Of a DNA stretch of 6,718 nucleotides, positions 1 through 5,783 are shown one piece after another; the stretch's first letter is position 1; each line of letters opens with the position of its first letter. Source of the stretch: JAUPTX01 sp964652835 (GTDB taxonomy: Bacteria > Patescibacteriota > Minisyncoccia > Phycocordibacterales > CSBR16-119); contig CAZZCB010000022.1 of NCBI GenBank assembly GCA_964652835.1, positions 1-6,718 on the forward strand, given 5' to 3'. The notes beneath the pieces are model-generated. The model searched no databases. It was given only the letters and a program-made list of their open reading frames with translations, and was not told the origin of the DNA. The translations under genes and the position numbers were made by a program.

Positions 1-150
1 ATTAAAGATGAGTCACACGGGATGAGTCGCACAGAAGTCCAGTGTAAAAACTGTGGGGCGCACCTCGGTCACGTATTCAGCGATGGTCCGAGCGCTACAG
101 GCGAGAGGTATTGTATAAACTCCTGTTCGCTTGATTTTAAAAAAGACTAA
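1..150 (+). CDS. msrB: Peptide-methionine (R)-S-oxide reductase MsrB, C-terminal part (5' end outside the window)
   Basis: MsrB reduces methionine-R-sulfoxide in proteins back to methionine, normally using thioredoxin, in the cytoplasm. Only the last 49 codons and the TAA stop are visible, read in frame from base 1. They carry the family signature: SHGMSRTEVQC, then CKNC (codons 15-18, one half of the structural zinc site), AHLGHVFSDGP, TGERYC and INS. The Cys at codon 38 in RYCINS matches the catalytic nucleophile (Cys118 in E. coli MsrB). An additional Cys lies at codon 42 (INSCSL), where E. coli MsrB has Ala (VNSASL). The upstream zinc CxxC and any resolving cysteine lie outside the window. 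The oligopeptidase gene starts 12 bp after the stop with no terminator between, so an operon is likely. The family assignment is near certain; a fusion to MsrA upstream cannot be excluded. Confidence 0.95.
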   Translation: MKDESHGMSRTEVQCKNCGAHLGHVFSDGPSATGERYCINSCSLDFKKD

Positions 151-162
151 TTTATTTAAGAT

Positions 163-2115
163 ATGAAAATAATTCCAAAGACACAAAAAGATTTTGAATG
201 GGTGAGTTATAAAGATAAACAGATTAAAGAGGTCGCAGAAAAACAAATCGCCAAGCTTAAGAAAGATTTTGACGCAATAAAAAATATTCCTAAAAAAGAT
301 AGAGATTTCTATAATACTATTTTAGCTATCGAGGAAGCTGGTTTGCCAGAAATAGAAACAAACACTATTGCGCTACTTTCCTATGTTAGCCCATCTGAAT
401 CTGTGAGAAAAATATCTGCGAAAGTTATTTTAGAACTATCAAAAAAGCAATTAGAATTAATGCATGACGAAGATCTATATCGTGCATTTTCTGAGTACAA
501 GCCAGTAAAATTAGAAGAAGATCAGTCTCGTTTGTACAAAGACATGAAGAGAAGTTTTGAAAATATGGGTTTTCATTTGTCTAAAGAAGGCCAGAAAAAT
601 TTAATGAAAATTAAAAATGATTTAAATAAATTAGAGCAGGATTCTTCTCTGGCTATTAATAACTCTAGAGGTACAATACTTTGCACAAAAGAAGAGTTGG
701 TCGGAATGGATGATGTTTTTATCAAAAAACTGGAAAAAGATAAAAAAACTGGAAAATATATTGTTTCAACCGATTATCCAGAATTTAAACCATTTGCTAA
801 AAATGCAAGAAATCATAAAAAAAGAAAAGAACTTATTGATAAAGACCAAAAAAGAGGGGGGATACAAAATATAAAGAGACTTCAGAAAATACTCGAACTT
901 CGAGATAAAAAGGCTGTTGTTTTAGGTTATAAAAATCACGCAGAGTATGTTTTGGAAGATAGAATTGTTAAAAAAGCAGATACGGTTGTTGATTTCCTAG
1001 AGAAAAACATAGGGCAACTAAAAAGTAAATATTTAGAAATTATTGGATTCGCAGAGGAGGTAAAAAAAGACAAAATTAATTATTTCGATGACAAATACTA
1101 TTTGAATGAATACATTAAGAGCAATTTTTCTGTTGATGAGAATGAAATAAAACAATATTTTGAGTTAGATAAAATCACAAAAGAAGTATTTAAGCTTTTT
1201 GGTTCATTGTTTGGCGTTTCTTTTGAATTAAATAATACGATAAGGTTATGGCACGAAGACGTTGTAATGTTTGACGTTGTTGATTCTGGTAAAAAAATAG
1301 CACACTTAGCTTTTGATCTTTATCCAAGAAAAGGTAAGTATGGACATGCGTGTCACTGGACAATGTCTCATGGTTATTATGATAAAAAAACAAACACGTA
1401 CAATGCCCCAGTGAGTGTTATTATTTCTAACTATTCTAAACCAAAAAAAACAAGTCCGTCACTCCTAACGTTTTTAGAAGTTGAAACTTTTTATCATGAG
1501 TTTGGGCATGCAATGCATTCATTGTTAACAAGATCAAAATATGGCTCTCAAGCAGGAATATCCGTGAGTCTAGATTTTGTTGAAACACCATCGCAGTTGT
1601 TCGAGATGTGGTTAGATGACAATAAATATTTACAATCAATAAGCTCTCACTACAAAACGAAAGAAGTGTTAGATGTGAAATTTATTGAGAAGATACAAAG
1701 CACTAGAGATATTTTATCTATTGAGCAAAATTACAGAACTTTTGTTCTCGCTTTGTTTGATATTAAACTTCATTTGGATCCAAAATCTGAAGTTTTTAAA
1801 CTAAGAGATGAAATAATAAAAAAATCTTCCTACAAGAATATTTCAGATAAAGGTTTTTGGCCAGCAAACTTCGGGCACATCTACGGTGGGTACGATGTTG
1901 GATACTATTCTTATATGTGGGCTTTAGTATATTCACATGACATCTTTTCTGTGTTTAAAGAAAAAGGAATAATGAATAAAAAAGTTGGTATGGATCTTCG
2001 AAGAAAGATTTTAGAAAAAGGTGACGGGGAAGATGCTATGAAGATAATGAAAGATTTTCTAGGGCGTAAACCAAACAACAAGGCATTCCTAGAGGCTTTG
2101 GGTATAAAAAAATAA
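163..2115 (+). CDS. M3A-family zinc oligopeptidase (thimet oligopeptidase / oligopeptidase A-like)
   Basis: This 650-residue metallopeptidase is predicted to cleave short peptides in the cytoplasm; no signal peptide or membrane segment is visible. The zinc site is HEFGHAMH with H445, E446 and H449, and the third ligand is E474 in DFVETPSQ. The 29-residue spacing from first His to third ligand equals that of human thimet oligopeptidase (H473/E502). FGHIYGGYDVGYYSY at 570-584 supplies H572, Y581 and Y584, matching the substrate-binding H600, Y609 and Y612 of that enzyme. LAFDLYPRKGKYGHAC just upstream and KVGMDLR...FLGRKP near the end are also M3A signatures, arguing against the M3B PepF branch. 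The N-terminal ~200 residues are Lys-rich and helical, as expected for the lid over the catalytic channel. Length is close to the usual ~680. The start is fixed by an in-frame TAA at 157-159; only a poor ribosome binding site (TTTAAGAT) precedes it. It follows msrB by 12 bp. The physiological substrate is not shown by the sequence. Confidence 0.95.
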   Translation: MKIIPKTQKDFEWVSYKDKQIKEVAEKQIAKLKKDFDAIKNIPKKDRDFYNTILAIEEAGLPEIETNTIALLSYVSPSESVRKISAKVILELSKKQLELMHDEDLYRAFSEYKPVKLEEDQSRLYKDMKRSFENMGFHLSKEGQKNLMKIKNDLNKLEQDSSLAINNSRGTILCTKEELVGMDDVFIKKLEKDKKTGKYIVSTDYPEFKPFAKNARNHKKRKELIDKDQKRGGIQNIKRLQKILELRDKKAVVLGYKNHAEYVLEDRIVKKADTVVDFLEKNIGQLKSKYLEIIGFAEEVKKDKINYFDDKYYLNEYIKSNFSVDENEIKQYFELDKITKEVFKLFGSLFGVSFELNNTIRLWHEDVVMFDVVDSGKKIAHLAFDLYPRKGKYGHACHWTMSHGYYDKKTNTYNAPVSVIISNYSKPKKTSPSLLTFLEVETFYHEFGHAMHSLLTRSKYGSQAGISVSLDFVETPSQLFEMWLDDNKYLQSISSHYKTKEVLDVKFIEKIQSTRDILSIEQNYRTFVLALFDIKLHLDPKSEVFKLRDEIIKKSSYKNISDKGFWPANFGHIYGGYDVGYYSYMWALVYSHDIFSVFKEKGIMNKKVGMDLRRKILEKGDGEDAMKIMKDFLGRKPNNKAFLEALGIKK

Positions 2116-2146
2116 ACCCCTCAGACACGGCTAAGTATCCGAGAGG
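2106..2146 (-). terminator. Weak candidate terminator of the leftward small gene
   Basis: Read leftward, an imperfect hairpin pairs CCTC (from 2146) with GAGG (to 2119) and has an inner CGG/CCG pair, with unequal internal loops. It is followed by GG and a T-rich run (TTTATTTTTT), which on the other strand encodes the last lysines of the oligopeptidase. The stem overlaps the last codons of the small gene. The stem is poor, so this is only a possibility. Read rightward there is no T run, so the oligopeptidase gene has no visible intrinsic terminator of its own. Confidence 0.25.
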
Positions 2147-2372
2147 CGTAATTCAAATCCCAGCTCGTGAGCCCAAGTGCCTTACCTCGACTTTTCAGGT
2201 CTTCTAAGTCGGTAAAAGTTTCCATCCTCTGTTCTTTTTTAGGGATGATTTTTACTACACCAATCCTGTCATCCAAAAAAAGAGCAAAATGAAAACTTTC
2301 TGTGTCACCCCCTTCCTCGCTTGGGTGGTGGTTTATTATGAAGCTTAGCTTTATGGATTTTTGCGGTTCCAT
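2121..2372 (-). CDS. Small hypothetical protein, 83 residues, leftward between two rightward genes
   Basis: I do not recognise this protein. It starts MEPQKSIKLSFIINHH and ends NYASRILSRV-TGA. The first half alternates hydrophobic and polar residues like beta strands (SIKLSFII, FHFALFL, IGVVKII). The second half (about 50-83) reads as one or two amphipathic helices (FTDLEDLKSRGKALGL, SWDLNYASRIL). It has no Cys, no membrane segment and no signal peptide, so a small soluble alpha/beta protein is likely. Support for a real gene: it fills nearly all of a 312-bp space otherwise without a gene, its composition is balanced, and a TATAAT lies 18 nt upstream of its ATG. It converges on the oligopeptidase gene (stops 5 bp apart) and diverges from the helicase gene. 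No Shine-Dalgarno sequence is visible. It could still be a chance reading frame. Confidence 0.65.
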   Translation of the reverse strand: MEPQKSIKLSFIINHHPSEEGGDTESFHFALFLDDRIGVVKIIPKKEQRMETFTDLEDLKSRGKALGLTSWDLNYASRILSRV

Positions 2373-2390
2373 CTTTTGTGCTTTGTTTTA

Positions 2391-2419
2391 ATTATATCCT
2401 CTTTTTTGGCTGTGTTATA
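2391..2419 (-). promoter_or_regulatory. Candidate leftward promoter of the 83-residue gene
   Basis: On the minus strand a perfect TATAAT occupies 2396 down to 2391. ATAACA (2419 down to 2414, 4 of 6 matches to TTGACA) sits 17 bp upstream. Transcription would start near 2384, giving a leader of about a dozen bases before the ATG at 2372. The -35 box lies inside the -10 box of the rightward helicase promoter, so RNA polymerase could not occupy both at once. Confidence 0.45.
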
Positions 2420-2421
2420 AT
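2413..2421 (+). promoter_or_regulatory. Extended -10 promoter of the helicase-nuclease gene; predicts a leaderless mRNA
   Basis: TGTTATAAT is a perfect extended -10 element (TGn plus TATAAT, hexamer at 2416-2421). There is no good -35 at the usual spacing (TATATC at 2393-2398), as is common for extended -10 promoters. Only six bases (ATCCCC) separate the hexamer from the ATG at 2428. A normal start about seven bases downstream therefore falls on the A of the ATG itself. No Shine-Dalgarno sequence lies in the interval, which agrees with leaderless initiation. Confidence 0.65.
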
Positions 2422-2427
2422 ATCCCC

Positions 2428-5400
2428 ATGAAAAGAGATGAAAAAGCATTTCTAGATGCGTACAAACGCTTAAACAGCGGTCAAAAAGAGGCTGTAGACA
2501 CTATCGACGGACCCGTGATGGTTGTGGCTGGTCCTGGAACAGGGAAGACTCAAATCCTCTCTCTTCGTATTGCAAATATTTTAAGACAGACGGACACGGC
2601 TCCGGAGAATATTTTAGCTCTAACCTTTACTGAGTCGGGTGTCGCAAGTATGAGAAAAAGACTCTCAGGGATAATAGGCTCTTCAGCTTATTCTGTGGTT
2701 ATAAAAACTTTCCACGGATTTGCGAACGATGTGATAAAAGATAACCCAGAAAGTTTCGGCAGGATCATCGGGTCAAAAAATATAACAGACGTCACACAGA
2801 TTTCTTTGATTGAAGAAATAATAATAGAGTCAAAGCTTGAGCTTCTAAAACCTTTTGGAGATACTCTGTACTATACGAAAGCTATTTTATCTGCGATCAG
2901 CGACTTAAAAAGAGAAGGTGTTACGCCAGAAGATTTTGAAGAGCTAGTTTCATCTGCTGAAAGAGATTTTGAAAAAATTTCAGACCTTTACCACGAAAAA
3001 GGTGCACATAAAGGAAAGATGAAAAGTCAGTATGGGGATTTAAAGAAACAGATAAATAAAAACAAAGAACTTTTGTCTGTCTATAAATCCTATGAAGAAA
3101 AATTGGTAAAAAATAAACAGTACGACTATAACGATATGATTATGGAAGTTCTGAAAACTTTGCGAGCGGACGCTGATCTTCTTTTAAGACTTCAGGAAAA
3201 CCACCAATATATTTTAGTAGATGAACATCAAGACACAAACAATGCTCAAAATAAAATCCTAGAGCTTTTGGTAAACTTTCACGAAAGCCCAAACCTTTTT
3301 GTCGTGGGGGATGAGAAACAATCTATTTTCAAATTCCAAGGAGCGTCGCTTGAAAACTTTTTCTATTTTAAGCATTTGTATAAAAACGCAAAGCTTGTAA
3401 CGCTAGAAGAAAACTATCGTTCAACACAGAAAATCCTTGACTCTGCGCACTCTCTTTTAGCTGGAGAGAAAAAGCTTAAATCAAATACAAAAGAAAGTGA
3501 GAAAAATATTCACTTCTATCAGCTTTCAAATGACTCCGCAGAAAACTATTTTCTAGCTTCCTGCATAAGCGAGAAAATAAAAGATGGCGTAGCCCCAGAA
3601 GAAATAGCTGTGCTTTACAGAAACAACAGTGACGCTTTTCCGTTGGCAGACATGCTCTCTCGTTTCGGTATTTCATACGTTATCGAATCTGACCAAGATA
3701 TCTTGCGGGACTCTTTTGTTAAAAAACTGGTGACGATAATAAAAGCAGTTCATAATTTCGGAAGCGACGACGTTTTAGCGGAAATGCTCCATCTAGATAT
3801 TTTTGAAATATCAGCTATTGATTTGATGCGAGTCATAAGAACGGCGAAAGATAAAAGAAAGTTTGATTTATACGATTTGATTTCAGATAAAGAAGGCGAG
3901 CTTTCTAAAATTCCGCTTGAAGCACCAGATAAATTTGCAGAAGTTTTCGGTAAAATTTCACATTGGGTAAAGTCTTCTAAAAATGACGATTTAGTGGTTT
4001 GTCTGGAGAAGATTTTTAGAGAATCTGGACTTTTGGCTCTTGCTCTATCGCATAGCGGTGAAAAACTCGAAACGATAAATACATTTTTTGACGAAGCGAG
4101 AAGTTTGGCGTCAGTGAACCCTTCGGCTCGTCTTTCTGATTTTTATGTTTACATAGACACGTTGGAAAAACATAGTATGTCGATAAAAAGAAAGGCAAAA
4201 CCAGTATCTTCTGCAGTTAGACTAATGACAGCCCACAGATCAAAAGGTCTTGAGTTTGAGTATGTTTATATTGTCGGCGCATATGACGGACATTTTGGAA
4301 ATAAGAGTAAAAGAGAAATCTTAAAACTTTTGCCATCCGTTTATTCTTTAGTAAAAGATAAAAAAGAAAATGACTTTGATTATCTAGATGGCGATAGCGA
4401 CTCTGAAGAAAGAAGGCTTTTCTATGTGGCCCTCACTCGGGCGAAAAAAGAAGTTCATATTTCTTATGGAGCTTTTTCTGGGGATGGACGCGAGCGTGTC
4501 CCAAGTCAGTTCATATCTGAAATAGATGAATCTTTAATTGACGTGGTAGACACAGAAAATGTGACTTCAAAATTCCAAAATGAAAAAGAGATTTTGTTTA
4601 AAGAAAAAGTAACTTTGCCGACGTCTTTAGAATACAAAGAAAAATATAAGCAGTTTGTTAGAGAAAAGTTTTTGTCTCAAGGTCTTTCTGTTTCAGCGCT
4701 AAACAACTATCTAAAATCTCCATGGCTGTATTTTTACCGGAACTTAGTGCGTCTACCAGAAGCTCAAAACAAAAGTCAGATTTATGGAGTCGTGATTCAC
4801 GGCGTTCTTCAAGATTTTTTTGAAAGCTTAAAATATGAAGAGCCTGGAAAAGAATTCCTGCTTCAGAGGTTTGAAGAAAGGCTTGCAAATGAGTCTCTTC
4901 GTGACCACGATAGAGAAGATTTGCTCGATAAAGGTCATAAGACTCTTGAGGCATGGCATAAAGAAAATAAAGGAAAATGGAATAAAGACGTCTTAACAGA
5001 GTTCCGGATAAACGGTGTTTACCTAACTCCAGAAATAAGACTTACTGGCGTGCTCGACAAACTAGAATTTATTGGTGGAAGCAGGATGAATGTCCGAGTG
5101 GTGGATTACAAAACAGGAAAACCAAAATCAGAAAAAGTTGTGCGAGGTGAGACGAAAGATTCTGACGGCGGGTATTATAGACAAATAGTTTTCTACAAAC
5201 TCCTTCTAGAGCTTTATGAAGATGGTAAATTTAAAATGGATGAAGGTGCGCTCGAGTTCGTAGAAGCAGATGAAAAAGGTAAATTCACAAAACATATTTT
5301 TATGCCAACTGATGAAGAAGTAGAAAATCTAAAGTCTGAAATAATCCGTGTTTCAGATGAAATATTAAATCTTAAATTCTGGGATACGCCCTGCGATCCA

Positions 5401-5466
5401 AAAGATATGGGCGAGGGCAATGAGAAATATTGTGAGCTAGTAGAAGAGATAAAAAATAGGATATAA
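2428..5466 (+). CDS. UvrD/PcrA-like SF1 helicase fused to a C-terminal RecB-like PD-(D/E)XK nuclease
   Basis: This 1012-residue protein is predicted to unwind DNA 3'-5' using ATP and to cut it, in repair or end processing comparable to AddAB or RecBCD. Helicase motifs in order: Q motif LNSGQ (Q19); Walker A GPGTGKT (35-41); motif Ia TFTESG (66-71); TFHGF (94-98); Walker B DEHQDTN (265-271); motif III VGDEKQSIFKFQGA (293-306); motif IV ENYRST (328-333); motif V TAHRSKGLEF (601-610); motif VI ERRLFYVALTRAKK (661-674). The Lys-rich insert at about 140-235 fits subdomain 1B. The nuclease domain spans about 752-1012: H791, D877 in GVLDKLE, D893 and K895 in VVDYKTG, and Q919xxxY923. Its active site looks complete. 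Two of the four Cys expected for an AddB-type Fe-S cluster seem absent: S764 replaces the first, and only C989 and C1002 remain near the end. No ATG, GTG or TTG lies in frame just upstream of 2428. The exact pathway is unknown. Confidence 0.95.
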   Translation: MKRDEKAFLDAYKRLNSGQKEAVDTIDGPVMVVAGPGTGKTQILSLRIANILRQTDTAPENILALTFTESGVASMRKRLSGIIGSSAYSVVIKTFHGFANDVIKDNPESFGRIIGSKNITDVTQISLIEEIIIESKLELLKPFGDTLYYTKAILSAISDLKREGVTPEDFEELVSSAERDFEKISDLYHEKGAHKGKMKSQYGDLKKQINKNKELLSVYKSYEEKLVKNKQYDYNDMIMEVLKTLRADADLLLRLQENHQYILVDEHQDTNNAQNKILELLVNFHESPNLFVVGDEKQSIFKFQGASLENFFYFKHLYKNAKLVTLEENYRSTQKILDSAHSLLAGEKKLKSNTKESEKNIHFYQLSNDSAENYFLASCISEKIKDGVAPEEIAVLYRNNSDAFPLADMLSRFGISYVIESDQDILRDSFVKKLVTIIKAVHNFGSDDVLAEMLHLDIFEISAIDLMRVIRTAKDKRKFDLYDLISDKEGELSKIPLEAPDKFAEVFGKISHWVKSSKNDDLVVCLEKIFRESGLLALALSHSGEKLETINTFFDEARSLASVNPSARLSDFYVYIDTLEKHSMSIKRKAKPVSSAVRLMTAHRSKGLEFEYVYIVGAYDGHFGNKSKREILKLLPSVYSLVKDKKENDFDYLDGDSDSEERRLFYVALTRAKKEVHISYGAFSGDGRERVPSQFISEIDESLIDVVDTENVTSKFQNEKEILFKEKVTLPTSLEYKEKYKQFVREKFLSQGLSVSALNNYLKSPWLYFYRNLVRLPEAQNKSQIYGVVIHGVLQDFFESLKYEEPGKEFLLQRFEERLANESLRDHDREDLLDKGHKTLEAWHKENKGKWNKDVLTEFRINGVYLTPEIRLTGVLDKLEFIGGSRMNVRVVDYKTGKPKSEKVVRGETKDSDGGYYRQIVFYKLLLELYEDGKFKMDEGALEFVEADEKGKFTKHIFMPTDEEVENLKSEIIRVSDEILNLKFWDTPCDPKDMGEGNEKYCELVEEIKNRI

Positions 5467-5471
5467 AAAAA

Positions 5472-5502
5472 GAAGCCCCGCAGCCTTCGGCTGCGGGGCT
5501 TC
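5472..5502 (-). terminator. Strong intrinsic terminator for leftward transcription
   Basis: A perfect 14-bp inverted repeat, GAAGCCCCGCAGCC with its complement, surrounds a 3-base loop. Read leftward it is followed directly by TTTTTTT, a textbook intrinsic terminator. Read rightward, the A run precedes the stem and only GTGACAT follows, so it lacks the U tract expected for ending the helicase transcript, although it could form a protective 3' hairpin there. It begins 5 bp after the helicase stop codon. Its orientation implies a leftward transcript coming from the gap region. Confidence 0.8.
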
Positions 5503-5509
5503 GTGACAT

Positions 5510-5609
5510 NNNNNNNNNNNNNNNNNNNNNNNNNNNNNNNNNNNNNNNNNNNNNNNNNNNNNNNNNNNNNNNNNNNNNNNNNNNNNNNNNNNNNNNNNNN
5601 NNNNNNNNN
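5510..5609. other. Scaffold gap, exactly 100 N
   Basis: One hundred consecutive N separate two assembled pieces. A round 100 is the usual placeholder for a gap of unknown length, so the true distance between the helicase and trhO genes, and what lies there, cannot be read. Together with the flanks, the interval 5467-5783 shows no supportable coding region; it holds the terminator, this gap, a -35-like box and the trhO leader. Confidence 0.97.
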
Positions 5610-5610
5610 T

Positions 5611-5616
5611 TGTCAA
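5611..5616 (-). promoter_or_regulatory. Consensus -35 hexamer facing left into the gap
   Basis: On the minus strand 5616 down to 5611 reads TTGACA, the exact -35 consensus, one base from the N run. A -10 box 17 bp further would fall inside the gap (about 5593-5588), so the promoter cannot be confirmed. Together with the leftward terminator on the other side of the gap, it suggests a leftward transcription unit lost in the gap. The same bases read rightward give TTGTCA at 5610-5615, a 5 of 6 match to a rightward -35 for trhO, with only a weak TAAAAA at 5632-5637 as -10. Confidence 0.35.
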
Positions 5617-5668
5617 CCCTTCCTAAAAACATAAAAAAGTTTTAATATCTAAATATCTTATGATTAAT

Positions 5669-5709
5669 CCCGTTAGAGATATTTACTTAAATTAATATCT
5701 CAAAGCGGG
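5669..5709 (+). repeat. Inverted repeat / local hairpin in the trhO leader
   Basis: CCCGTTAGAGATATT (5669-5683) pairs with AATATCTCAAAGCGGG (5694-5709) across a 10-base loop. There are 14 pairs with one bulged G (5705) and one A-A mismatch (5675 with 5702). The outer CCCG/CGGG clamp stands out in a very AT-rich stretch. No T run follows, so it is not an intrinsic terminator. Forming it would free the trhO start region from the long-range helix. Confidence 0.65.
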
Positions 5710-5753
5710 AATGTTAATATATAAATTTAATTATTAAAATTATTTGAATAAAC

Positions 5754-5770
5754 GCAAATCTTTGATTTGC
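5754..5770 (+). repeat. Perfect 7-bp hairpin just upstream of the trhO start
   Basis: GCAAATC (5754-5760) and GATTTGC (5764-5770) are perfect complements around TTT. The hairpin ends one base before the segment 5771-5788 that can pair with the upstream leader, so it could stack on that helix or place the ribosome site. It could equally be a palindromic DNA binding site. Confidence 0.5.
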
Positions 5771-5783
5771 TATCTTTAACGGG

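Noticed and set aside
114..162. Separate promoter for the oligopeptidase (TATAAA at 114-119 or TAAGAT at 157-162)
   Set aside because: The first has no matching -35 or TG extension and lies in msrB coding sequence; the second touches the start codon and would start transcription inside the gene. Co-transcription with msrB is simpler.
13..246. Leftward 77-codon reading frame at the left end
   Set aside because: It is antisense to the msrB end and to the start of the oligopeptidase gene, both of which are clear on the plus strand.
1190..1393. Leftward 67-codon reading frame opposite the oligopeptidase
   Set aside because: It lies wholly inside a well-supported zinc peptidase gene and its peptide shows no domain pattern. 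The other leftward frames inside the peptidase, helicase and trhO genes were dropped for the same reason.
5472..5502. Rightward intrinsic terminator of the helicase gene
   Set aside because: No T run follows the stem on the plus strand; the T run is on the leftward side, so the element is assigned to the minus strand.
5372..5632. Leftward reading frame running through the 100-N gap
   Set aside because: It is open only because N codons are not stops. Its left end is the terminator hairpin and the end of the helicase gene read on the wrong strand.
5642..5709. CRISPR-like repeats
   Set aside because: The copies are only 7-9 bases long, irregularly spaced, and one is inverted; there are no spacers of uniform length and no cas gene.
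5718..5726. TATATAAAT as a rightward -10 box for trhO
   Set aside because: It fits TATAAA but has no -35 at 16-18 bp and such strings are expected in this AT-rich stretch. It is not excluded; if real, the upstream arm of the switch would not be transcribed.
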